Assembly: GCF_015712165.1 (NCBI RefSeq)
Contig: NZ_JADPZX010000001.1
Span: forward strand, 3,224,001 to 3,288,000
Length of the DNA stretch: 64,000 nucleotides
Source of the DNA: Streptomyces spinoverrucosus
Lineage (GTDB): Bacteria; Actinomycetota; Actinomycetes; Streptomycetales; Streptomycetaceae
Direction: 5' to 3'
Shown piece by piece: positions 48,917-57,023 of this stretch. The notes beneath the pieces are model-generated. The model saw nothing but the letters and a program-made list of their open reading frames with translations. It searched no databases and had not been told where the DNA came from. The position numbers and the translations under genes were made by a program. Every line of letters starts with the position of its first letter. Positions within the stretch are counted from its first letter, which is position 1.

Positions 48917-49801
48917 TCAGCCGGCGAGGATCTCGCGGGCCAGCTTGGCGGTCTCGGTCGGGGTCTTGCCGACCTTGACGCCCGCGGCCTCCAGGGCCTC
49001 CTTCTTCGCCTGGGCGGTGCCCGACGAACCGGAGACGATGGCGCCCGCGTGGCCCATGGTCTTGCCCTCGGGGGCGGTGAAGCCCGCGACGTAGCCGACG
49101 ACCGGCTTGGTCACGTTCTCCTTGATGAAGGCCGCGGCCCGCTCCTCGGCGTCGCCGCCGATCTCACCGATCATGACGATCAGGTCGGTGTCGGGGTCGG
49201 CCTGGAAGGCGGCCAGGGCGTCGATGTGCGTGGTGCCGATGATCGGGTCGCCACCGATGCCGACGGCCGTCGAGAAGCCGATGTCGCGGAGCTCGTACAT
49301 CATCTGGTACGTCAGCGTGCCGGACTTCGAGACCAGGCCGATGCGGCCCGGCTTGGTGATGTCGCCCGGGATGATGCCGACGTTCGACTGGCCCGGGGTG
49401 ATGATGCCGGGGCAGTTCGGGCCGATGATGCGGGTCTTGTTGCCCTTCTTGCCGGCGTACGCCCAGAACGACGCCGAGTCGTGCACGGCGATGCCCTCGG
49501 TGATCACGACGGCCAGCGGGATCTCGGCGTCGATGGCCTCGACGACAGCGTCCTTGGTGAACTTCTCCGGCACGAAGATGACGGAGACGTTGGCGCCGGT
49601 GGCCTCGATGGCCTCCTTGACGGTGCCGAAGACGGGTACCTCGGTGCCGTCGAAGTCCACGGACTGACCCGCCTTGCGCGGGTTCACGCCGCCCACGACG
49701 TGCGTGCCGTCGCCGAGCATGAGCTTGGTGTGCTTCATGCCGGTGGCGCCGGTCATGCCCTGGACGATGACCTTGCTGTCCTTGTTGAGCCAGATAGCCA
49801 T
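48917..49801 (-). CDS. sucD: Succinyl-CoA synthetase (ADP-forming) alpha subunit
   Basis: 294 residues. The CoA-binding Rossmann domain ([28 protein letters not shown]) is followed by the ligase domain with the active-site histidine in [33 protein letters not shown] is the CoA/phosphate loop. It forms the TCA enzyme with SucC, encoded 28 bases upstream in the same operon. The start is ATG 49801. Confidence 0.97.
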   Translation of the reverse strand: MAIWLNKDSKVIVQGMTGATGMKHTKLMLGDGTHVVGGVNPRKAGQSVDFDGTEVPVFGTVKEAIEATGANVSVIFVPEKFTKDAVVEAIDAEIPLAVVITEGIAVHDSASFWAYAGKKGNKTRIIGPNCPGIITPGQSNVGIIPGDITKPGRIGLVSKSGTLTYQMMYELRDIGFSTAVGIGGDPIIGTTHIDALAAFQADPDTDLIVMIGEIGGDAEERAAAFIKENVTKPVVGYVAGFTAPEGKTMGHAGAIVSGSSGTAQAKKEALEAAGVKVGKTPTETAKLAREILAG

Positions 49802-49829
49802 GGTGTGTGGATGTCCTCGTCCTAGGTGC

Positions 49830-51008
49830 TTACTTGGCGGCTGCGGCGAGCTCGGCGGCCTTGTCGGCCGCACCGTCCATGGTGTCGACGCGCTGGACCA
49901 GCGGGTGGTTGGCGTCGGTGAGGATCTGCCGGCCGAGCTCGGCGTTGTTGCCGTCGAGACGGACGACCAGCGGCTTGGTGACGTTCTCGCCGCGGTCCTC
50001 GAGGAGCTTCAGGGCCTGGACGATGCCGTTGGCGACCTCGTCGCAGGCGGTGATGCCACCGAAGACGTTGACGAAGACGGACTTGACGTCCGGGTCGCCG
50101 AGGATGATCTCCAGGCCGTTCGCCATCACCTGGGCGGAGGCGCCACCGCCGATGTCCAGGAAGTTGGCGGGCTTGACGTTGCCGTGCTTCTCACCGGCGT
50201 ACGCGACGACGTCCAGGGTGCTCATCACGAGACCCGCGCCGTTGCCGATGATGCCGACCTCGCCGTCGAGCTTGACGTAGTTGAGGTTCTTCTCCTTGGC
50301 GGCCGCCTCGAGCGGGTTGGCGGCGGCCTTGTCGTGGAGCTCGTCCCAGTCGTGGCGGAACTCGGCGTTGTCGTCCAGCGACACCTTGCCGTCGAGCGCG
50401 AGAACGTCACCGGAGGCGACCTTGGCCAGCGGGTTCACCTCGACGAGGAGGGCGTCCGACTTGATGAACGTGTCCCACAGCTTGACGAGGACGTTCACGA
50501 CCTTGTCGGCGACCTCGGCCGGGAACTTGGCGGCCTCGACGATCTCGCGGGCCTTGGCCTCGTCCACACCGTCGATGGGGTCGATCGCGGTCTTGGCGAC
50601 GGCCTCCGGACGGGTGGCCGCCACCTCCTCGATCTCCATGCCGCCCTCGACGGAGGCGATGGAGAGGAAGGTGCGGTTGGCGCGGTCGAGGAGGAAGGAG
50701 ACGTAGTACTCCTCGAGGATCTCCGGGGCCGTCTCGGCGATCATGACCTTGTGGACCGTGTGGCCCTTGATGTCCATGCCGAGGATGTCCGTCGCACGGG
50801 CCACGGCCTCGTCCGCGGTGGCGGCCAGCTTCACGCCACCGGCCTTGCCGCGGCCACCGACCTTCACCTGCGCCTTGACGACGGACTTGCCGCCCAGCCG
50901 CTCGGTGATCTCGCGCGCCGCCTCAGGCGTGTCGATGACTTCACCGGCCAGCACCGGTACATCGTGCTTGGCGAAGAGGTCCCTCGCCTGGTACTCGAAC
51001 AGGTCCAC
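49830..51008 (-). CDS. sucC: Succinyl-CoA synthetase beta subunit
   Basis: 392 residues, ATP-grasp fold. [19 protein letters not shown] is the conserved N terminus. [16 protein letters not shown] binds nucleotide, EVNPLAKV (with the metal Asp/Glu) follows, and [16 protein letters not shown] together with [18 protein letters not shown] forms the phosphate-transfer power-helix region. GTG start at 51008 with GGGACGGAAG upstream. It begins the sucC-sucD operon; the promoter lies in the long upstream region. Confidence 0.97.
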   Translation of the reverse strand: MDLFEYQARDLFAKHDVPVLAGEVIDTPEAAREITERLGGKSVVKAQVKVGGRGKAGGVKLAATADEAVARATDILGMDIKGHTVHKVMIAETAPEILEEYYVSFLLDRANRTFLSIASVEGGMEIEEVAATRPEAVAKTAIDPIDGVDEAKAREIVEAAKFPAEVADKVVNVLVKLWDTFIKSDALLVEVNPLAKVASGDVLALDGKVSLDDNAEFRHDWDELHDKAAANPLEAAAKEKNLNYVKLDGEVGIIGNGAGLVMSTLDVVAYAGEKHGNVKPANFLDIGGGASAQVMANGLEIILGDPDVKSVFVNVFGGITACDEVANGIVQALKLLEDRGENVTKPLVVRLDGNNAELGRQILTDANHPLVQRVDTMDGAADKAAELAAAAK

Positions 51009-51356
51009 GCGCTTCCGTCCCTATCAGTGATCTCGCGGTTCGTTGGATGCGTGGGCGTGCCGCGAAGGGCAACGTGACGTCCGCATGTGTCACAAGGGAG
51101 GCGCACACGGTGTCCGAGCGCGCGGCATGTCCGTCTCGCAGGTTATCTCTGCTTGCGGGGGGCCTCTAAATCGCGGGTCACACCTGAGCGGTGATACCTG
51201 TCACATGATGCCGGACTCACTGGCACGGAGTGCCGGTGGTGAGGGAACGGGGGGTGATCGGGTGGGGAACGGGGTGCGAGGCGAGTGAGGGTGGCGCGGC
51301 GAAGAGGTGGGGGAACACGCCGGTGCCAGCGCGGCGAACAGGTCGGGGGAACGCTG

Positions 51357-51644
51357 GTGACGGCGGCGGCGAACAGGTCGGGGAACACGCCAGTGACGGC
51401 TGCGGCAAACAGGTCGGGGAACACGTCAGTGACGGCGGCGGCGAACAGGCCAGGGGACACGTCAGTGACGGCGGCGGCGAACAGGCCAGGGGACACGCCA
51501 GTGACGGCGGCGGCAAACAGGCCAGGGGACACGCCAGTGACGGCGGCGGCAAACAGGCCAGGGGACACGCCAGTGACGGCGGCGGCGAACAGGCCAGGGG
51601 ACACGCCAGTGACGGCGGCGGCGAACAGGTCGGGGAACACGCCG
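51357..51644. repeat. 36-bp minisatellite, 8 copies
   Basis: Eight contiguous 36-base units, each beginning GTGACGGC and ending in ACGCCA or a near variant. Units 3-7 are almost identical; units 1, 2 and 8 share a GTCGGGGAACAC variant. A degenerate unit precedes and a truncated one follows. If translated on the minus strand it gives a 12-residue repeat (VTGVSPGLFAAA). Confidence 0.95.
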
Positions 51645-51655
51645 GTGACGGCGCA

Positions 51656-51691
51656 GGGCCTCACCGGGCTGGGGTTGACCCGGTGAGGCCC
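51656..51691. terminator. 13-bp perfect hairpin
   Basis: GGGCCTCACCGGG (51656-51668) and CCCGGTGAGGCCC (51679-51691). Probable terminator for the secreted repeat-protein gene transcribed from the right. Confidence 0.7.
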
Positions 51692-51901
51692 GTTGAGCTG
51701 CCCCGACGGGGTACGAACGGTGCGTCCCGCAGGGCTTCGGTCCGGCGATCCCCACCTCAATGGGGACCGCCGGACCCCGTCCGCAGGGTTCCGTCCGGAC
51801 GAGCCGACGGTTTTCGGCCGCCCGTGCCGGGTGCCTGCGGGGTCGGGAGCACGCCTGGGGTGGCGTGCGGGTTTCTGGGTGCGCGCGGCGCGAGCGCCGG
51901 G

Positions 51902-52447
51902 TCAGATGCGGTACGTGCCGCCCTGACGCGTGTTGTGGACGTCCTGGACGGTGTGAAGGTCCTGGATGTTCTGGACGTGGCCCTGGGGGTGGCCATGGAC
52001 GTGGCCCTGGGTGTGGCCATGGGCGTATCCCGGTGTGAGCGACTCGGCGACGCCCACCGCGCCGGTGACGGCGTGGCCGGTCAGCGAACCGCCGGTGGAC
52101 TGGACGGTGCCGGTCAGGTCCTGCGCGAAGGGCGCGATGCCGTGCACGTGGGGAGCGGCCTCGCCGACCACGCCGCCCGCGAAGGAAGCGACCTCGTCCG
52201 TCACGCCGTACGCCAGCGCCGTCGCGCTGCCGCCGACGCCGTCGACCACCGGCCGCACGGTCTCGGTGACGGTGTCCACGAGCGGCTGGACCGCGCCGGT
52301 GACGCCGTCCACGAACGCCGGCACCTCACCCGTCACGCCCTCGGCGAACCCACCGGCCTGCCCGGCCACGCCGTACGCCAGCGGCGGTACGCCCCCGGCG
52401 ACCCCGCCCGCGAAGGACTCGACGTCCCCGCCGACGCCGTACGCCAG
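51902..52447 (-). pseudogene. Detached 3' part of the repeat-rich secreted protein gene (frameshift)
   Basis: In this frame, from about 52447 down to the TGA at 51902, 181 residues continue the pattern of the upstream gene: three LAYGV units, EGVTGEVPAFVDGVTGAVQPLVD, then a histidine-rich tail (GYAHGHTQGHVHGHPQGH) ending GGTYRI. It is one base out of phase with the main frame 52333-54090. Restoring one base near 52444-52452 would give a single protein of about 728 residues. Either a real frameshift or a sequencing error in a G/C run. There is no independent ribosome binding site. Confidence 0.7.
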
Positions 52448-54090
52448 CCCGCCCCGTCCACGACGGCCTGCCCGGCGACAGGCACGACGCCTTGCACGGC
52501 GGCATGCGCGACCGGCGGCAGCACGGCACCCGCGGTGTCCTCGGCGACCACCCCGACAAGCCCGGTGGCGTAAGGCGACAGGTCGGCGACGACACCCTGC
52601 GCGTACGGGGGTACGTCCGCGACGACACCCTGCGCATACGGCGACACGTCCGCGACGACACCCTGCGCATACGGCGACACGTTCGCGACGACACCCTGCG
52701 CATACGGCGAGACGTCGGCGACCGCACCCTGCGCATACGGCGGCACGTCCGCGACCACACCCTCGGCCACCGTCCGCACGTCACCGACCGCGCCTCCGGC
52801 CACGCCCCGCACATCCGTCACGGCCTGCCCGGCAACCGGCCCAACACCGGCGACCACACCACCCGCGACAGCCCGCACGTCCGCCACCGCCGCACCGGCG
52901 ACCGGCGTCACGCCGGTCACCGCGTCGGTGACCGCGGGCTCCACCCCGTGCACGACACCCTCCGCAACCGGCGTCACTCCGGCCCCGATCCCGGCGACGG
53001 CCGGCGTCACACCCCACACCGCGTCACCCGCGACCGACGTCACCCCGGCCACCGCGTCACCCGCGACCGGCGCCACCCCGGCCACCGCGTCACCCGCGAC
53101 CGGCGCCACCCCGGCCACCGCCTCACCGGCGACGGGCACCACCCCGGCCACGGCCCCCTCGGCAACCGGCCGCACCCCGCCGACGGCAGACCCGACCACG
53201 GGCGGCACCACAGCGGCCCCCGTCTCCGCGACAACCGACGCGACCGTCCCCGGTACACCGGCAACCGTGCCGGTGACATGGCCCGAGACGCCGTTGACGG
53301 TGCCCGTCACACGCCCCGACACCCCGTCAACGGTGCCCGTCACACGCCCCGGCACACCGGCAACGCTCGCCTCGGCGGCCCCGGCCACCGCACCGGCCTC
53401 ACCCTCGGCGGTGCCGACCAGCCCCCCGGCCCGCCCGTCGACCCCGGCAACCGCACCCTGCGCCACGACGTTCGCACCCGCCGCCGTACGCCCCGCACCC
53501 GCGACCGCGTACTGCGCCTTCGTCCGTACGACGCCCTCGGCTCCCTGCGCCTGCGACAACGCCTGCTCCAGCTCAGGCGCGAACGCGGAGAGGGGGCCGA
53601 ACAGGTAGTCGACCGCGTCCTGCGACGTAGCCGCGCCTGCGTCCGACACCGCAGCCTCGGCCGTGACCCCGGCCTCGACCGGCGCGGCCGCCCGAGCGGC
53701 CTGTGCCCCCTGAATGGCCTGCGCACCCCGGACCCTCACCGCCTCCGGAACCGTCACGTCGGCATCGACATACCGACGCGCCTGCTCCGCACCGACCGCC
53801 TTGTCGATCGTCGCGCTGGTCTTCAGGTCGCTGGTCTTCGCGTCGGTGGCCTTCGCGTCGGTGTTCGCGGTGGCCGTCTCGGAAACCGTCTCCGTCACCT
53901 CGGAGACAACCCCGTCAACCGCATCGGCGACCTCGACCTCGCCGAGCGAACCCTCGGCATCAGCGGTCGTGTCCGACACAGACAGGGAAGAAGCGGGCAG
54001 TTCATCGGCGCTCGCGACTGCGGAACCGAGCGCCCACGCGCCGGTGACCCCGGCGGCTATAACGATGGAACGACGGATGTTCTTGTTCAT
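52333..54090 (-). CDS. Secreted 12-residue-repeat protein (5' part of a frameshifted gene)
   Basis: 585 codons from ATG 54090. Signal peptide about 1-30 (MNKNIRRSIVIAAGVTGAWAL in outline, cleavage near ASADE). A region rich in Ala/Thr/Asp to about residue 200 follows. Long imperfect 12-residue repeats then appear, first of AGVAPVAGDAV type (around 290-440), then of ADVSPYAQGVV type (around 455-525). No enzymatic motif; probably a wall or matrix protein. After about residue 546 the frame loses the repeat pattern (GWRTASAGTSSPS) because of the shift described for 51902-52447; the native C terminus is there. The ribosome binding site is weak. Confidence 0.72.
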   Translation of the reverse strand: MNKNIRRSIVIAAGVTGAWALGSAVASADELPASSLSVSDTTADAEGSLGEVEVADAVDGVVSEVTETVSETATANTDAKATDAKTSDLKTSATIDKAVGAEQARRYVDADVTVPEAVRVRGAQAIQGAQAARAAAPVEAGVTAEAAVSDAGAATSQDAVDYLFGPLSAFAPELEQALSQAQGAEGVVRTKAQYAVAGAGRTAAGANVVAQGAVAGVDGRAGGLVGTAEGEAGAVAGAAEASVAGVPGRVTGTVDGVSGRVTGTVNGVSGHVTGTVAGVPGTVASVVAETGAAVVPPVVGSAVGGVRPVAEGAVAGVVPVAGEAVAGVAPVAGDAVAGVAPVAGDAVAGVTSVAGDAVWGVTPAVAGIGAGVTPVAEGVVHGVEPAVTDAVTGVTPVAGAAVADVRAVAGGVVAGVGPVAGQAVTDVRGVAGGAVGDVRTVAEGVVADVPPYAQGAVADVSPYAQGVVANVSPYAQGVVADVSPYAQGVVADVPPYAQGVVADLSPYATGLVGVVAEDTAGAVLPPVAHAAVQGVVPVAGQAVVDGAGWRTASAGTSSPSRAGSPGAYRRWRTAWPGRPVGSPRA

Positions 54091-54323
54091 TGCGTGCGTC
54101 TGATCCTTCGGGAATGGACGTCCGCGACCGGACGTCCGAGGCACGAGCCCACCAGCCGGATCGCCGGGCAACGGCGACCTCCGACCGGGGCTCTTGCCAA
54201 GGGACTTGGGGACCTTCCGGCACCGTCTCCGACCGCGATCCCGGCACTCGGGACCAGCGAGAACTTCGGATACGACGCCGACGGCTTCCGTCCGTCGACC
54301 AGTAATGGTCCGGACGGTCGGGC

Positions 54324-54353
54324 AGACCTGTTCCGCCCCCGCGCGACAGGTCT
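54324..54353. terminator. Hairpin downstream of the collagen-like gene
   Basis: AGACCTGT (54324-54331) pairs with ACAGGTCT (54346-54353), directly after the minus-strand gene ending at 54375. Confidence 0.5.
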
Positions 54354-54374
54354 ACGGCGGGGGAAAGGCCTGCC

Positions 54375-55604
54375 CTAGCCGGGGAAAACGGGAATGTCCC
54401 GGTGCCGGTCCCGCGTCCCGTCCGCCTCGACGCGAACGGCCGCGCCCGGCATCAGCCACAACGGCGCCCGCTGACTCACCGTCACCGCGTGCGCGTCACC
54501 ATGCCGCGACGAACCACTGTCCGCCGCCGACAGACTGCCCAGCGCGCCATCACCACGACCGGCGGGCGCGTGATCCGTGGGCACGTACTCCCCACCGACG
54601 TCACCACGCTGCCGAACACCGTCTCGGTCCACCGCGGCAACCACACCACCGGAGGACACGCCAAGGCCCGGCCCATGAACGCCACTCGCCCCCGCCGAAC
54701 GGCCCCGCTCCTCACAACCACCATCATGAGAAGCCGAACCCCCCACCCCACTCGGCACCGGCGCCACCGTGTCGGGCAGCGGCAGAGTCCGCCCCGGAAG
54801 CTCGGAAACCCCGGGAAGCGCGGGAATCTGGGGAACCCCAGGCACCCCAGGCCCTACGGGGACCTCGGGAAACGCCGGCACGCCGGGAGACGCGGGGATG
54901 CCGGGAAATGCGGGGACACCGGGAATCGCGGGGTCGCCGGGCAGCCCGGTGCCTCCGGGCAGCGCCGGGACGTCGGGCACGGCGGGGTCGCCGGGCAGCG
55001 CGGAGACCCCGGGCAGCGCGGGCACTCCGGGCAGCGCGGTGGCCTCGGGAAGCCCAGGCAGACCGGGCACCTCCGGCAGTCCTCCGGGCCGCTCCGACCG
55101 TCCCGACAGTCCCGGTTGGGCAGGCAGGTCAGAGATGTCAGGCAAACCAGCAGTGGCCCCGGACAGCGAGGGCGGCTCCGGCCGCACAGGCAACCCGGGC
55201 GCCGACCCCCGGCCCTCAACCTCCGCCGGCGGACCGGTCACCGTCTCCACGGCATCCTCGACCGGCCGCCCAACCCGCTCACCCACGGACCGTCCGACGC
55301 CCTGAACCACCGGCTGCCCAACGGCCGATTCATCCGACCGACCCGAGCCGACCACACCGCCCCGTGAACCGTCGAAGCGGCCCTCGCCGCCCGCGCGCTC
55401 ACCCGTCAGCACGGCCACCGGCGCATCCACTCGGGTCAAGGCCCCCGAGCCCGGCGCGCCTTCAGCCGCGTCCGCCCGCTCCCCGCACAGCACCCCCAGC
55501 ACGAACAGCCCACCCACCAGCAGGACCAGGTGCAGCGCACGCCGCCCCGCCGCCACGCGCAACGCACGCGCGGCGGCGCCGGACAGAGCGGCTGACCAGA
55601 TCAA
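54375..55604 (-). CDS. Exported protein with collagen-like/proline-glycine repeats
   Basis: 409 residues. A hydrophobic segment at about 24-42 (LHLVLLVGGLFVLGVL) acts as signal or anchor. Residues about 150-290 are a long run of PG-containing triplets and nonapeptides (LPGVPALPGVSALPGDPAVP type), encoded by 9-base periodic DNA. The C-terminal about 110 residues are polar with ALWLMPGAAVRVEADGT-like sequence. Not a known family; it resembles secreted low-complexity surface proteins. Start uncertain: TTG 55604 (GAGGA 10 bases before) is used. It sits upstream of, and in the same direction as, the other secreted repeat gene. Confidence 0.68.
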   Translation of the reverse strand: MIWSAALSGAAARALRVAAGRRALHLVLLVGGLFVLGVLCGERADAAEGAPGSGALTRVDAPVAVLTGERAGGEGRFDGSRGGVVGSGRSDESAVGQPVVQGVGRSVGERVGRPVEDAVETVTGPPAEVEGRGSAPGLPVRPEPPSLSGATAGLPDISDLPAQPGLSGRSERPGGLPEVPGLPGLPEATALPGVPALPGVSALPGDPAVPDVPALPGGTGLPGDPAIPGVPAFPGIPASPGVPAFPEVPVGPGVPGVPQIPALPGVSELPGRTLPLPDTVAPVPSGVGGSASHDGGCEERGRSAGASGVHGPGLGVSSGGVVAAVDRDGVRQRGDVGGEYVPTDHAPAGRGDGALGSLSAADSGSSRHGDAHAVTVSQRAPLWLMPGAAVRVEADGTRDRHRDIPVFPG

Positions 55605-55767
55605 GAGGGGGCGGATCCTCCCGTGCGGCGGAACAAGTCACGTATCGACGACTACGCGGGACGGGCAAGCGGAGCGCACCGCCCCGCCGATGAGGCGTCG
55701 ATCCTTGCACGTGACTCCCGAGGTTGCGCAAGTCCCCCGTTACCGATGGGTAGTCATATCCCCTTTC

Positions 55768-55786
55768 GAACGGGACTCACCCGTTC
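55768..55786. terminator. Hairpin after the VWA gene
   Basis: GAACGGG (55768-55774) and CCCGTTC (55780-55786), 5-base loop, 12 bases beyond the VWA stop on the minus strand. Confidence 0.5.
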
Positions 55787-55798
55787 CTCCCCCGGTCG

Positions 55799-56980
55799 TC
55801 ACACGGTGTCCGGTATCGGCAGCGGACGCTTCTCGATCGCCGCCGCCATCACCTCCGGGAACAGGTCCGGCGTACAGGCGAACGCCGGCGCCCCGAGCGC
55901 CGCCAGCGCGGCCGCGTGCTCCCGGTCGTAGGCGGGCGCTCCCTCGTCCGACAACGCCAGCAGCGTCACGAACTGCACCCCCGACCCCTTCATCGCCGCC
56001 ACCCGCTTCAGCATCTCGTTCCGTATCCCCCCTTCGTAGAGGTCGCTGATCAGCACGACCACCGTCTCCGCGGGCCGGGTGATCTGCGACTGGCAGTACG
56101 CCAGCGCCCTGTTGATGTCCGTACCGCCGCCGAGTTGCGTGCCGAAGAGCACATCGACCGGGTCGTCAAGCTGCTCGGTGAGGTCGACGACCGCGGTGTC
56201 GAACACGACGAGTCGCGTGGATATCGTCCGCATGGAGGCCAGCACCGCCCCGAACACCGACGCGTACACCACCGACGCCGCCATGGATCCCGACTGGTCG
56301 ATACAGAGGATGACCTCCTTCTTCACTGACTGGGACGCCCGCCCGTAACCGATCAGCCGCTCCGGTACGACTGTTCGGTACTCCGGCAGGTAGTGCTTGA
56401 GGTTGGCCGCGATCGTGCGGTTCCAGTCGATGTCGTGGTGGCGCGGCCGGTTGATGCGCGCGCTGCGGTCGAGGGCCCCGCTGAGGGTGGCCCGGGTACG
56501 GGTGGCGAGCCGCTTCTCGAGGTCCTCGACGACCTTGCGTACGACGGCCCGTGCCGTCTCCTTCGTCGTTTCCGGCATCGCCTTGTTCAGCGACAGCAGC
56601 GTGCCGACGAGATGCACGTCGGCCTCCACGGCCTGGAGCATCTCCGGCTCCAGCAACAGCGCGGACAGCCCGAGCCGGTCGATGGCGTCCCGCTGCATGA
56701 CCTGCACTACGGACGACGGGAAGTATGTCCGGATGTCCCCGAGCCAGCGCGCCACGGACGGCGCCGAAGCCCCCAGCCCCGCCGAACGCTCCCTACCCGC
56801 CTGCGGCTTGTCCCCCTTCCCGTAGAGCGCGGACAGCGCCCCGTCCATCGCGGCGTCCCGTCCACCGAGCGCACACCCGGTGCCGTCCGCCGCCTCACCC
56901 CCCAGCACCAGCCGCCACCGCCGCAGCCGCTCCCGCCCGGCGTCATCCAGCTCAGCCACGCCCATGGCTTCCGCAGTCAT
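55799..56980 (-). CDS. VWA domain protein of a MoxR-DUF5682-VWA-SWIM module
   Basis: 393 residues. The C-terminal von Willebrand A domain (about 215-385) has the metal-ion site motif D-Q-S-G-S-M (DxSxS) in VILCIDQSGSM, the second-site Thr in GGGTDINRAL and VVLISDLYEGG as third site. The N-terminal half is helical (about 60-200), with VARWLGDIRTYFPSSVVQVMQRDA. MoxR-linked VWA proteins bring a metal-dependent partner to the ATPase. GAGGAGG 4 bases before ATG 56980 fixes the start. Third gene of the MoxR operon, 43 bases after the DUF5682 stop. Confidence 0.92.
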   Translation of the reverse strand: MTAEAMGVAELDDAGRERLRRWRLVLGGEAADGTGCALGGRDAAMDGALSALYGKGDKPQAGRERSAGLGASAPSVARWLGDIRTYFPSSVVQVMQRDAIDRLGLSALLLEPEMLQAVEADVHLVGTLLSLNKAMPETTKETARAVVRKVVEDLEKRLATRTRATLSGALDRSARINRPRHHDIDWNRTIAANLKHYLPEYRTVVPERLIGYGRASQSVKKEVILCIDQSGSMAASVVYASVFGAVLASMRTISTRLVVFDTAVVDLTEQLDDPVDVLFGTQLGGGTDINRALAYCQSQITRPAETVVVLISDLYEGGIRNEMLKRVAAMKGSGVQFVTLLALSDEGAPAYDREHAAALAALGAPAFACTPDLFPEVMAAAIEKRPLPIPDTV

Positions 56981-57023
56981 ACGTCCTCCTCCCCACGCAG
57001 CCGATGAGTCCCGCTCCCGCTCG

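Larger units (their letters stand above)
51009..51901. other. 893-base region with minisatellite and hairpins
   Basis: It contains the sucC promoter zone (51009-51230; no confident boxes seen), an eight-copy 36-bp minisatellite (51357-51644), a 13-bp perfect hairpin (51656-51691) and an imperfect hairpin (about 51738-51775). Open frames run through the repeat on both strands only because the unit is a multiple of three. None has a start signal or recognisable domain, so I treat the region as non-coding, with low certainty. Confidence 0.55.

Noticed and set aside
51143..51760. Long frames across the 36-bp minisatellite on both strands
   Set aside because: All are open because the unit is 36 bases and GC-rich; no start signal or domain.
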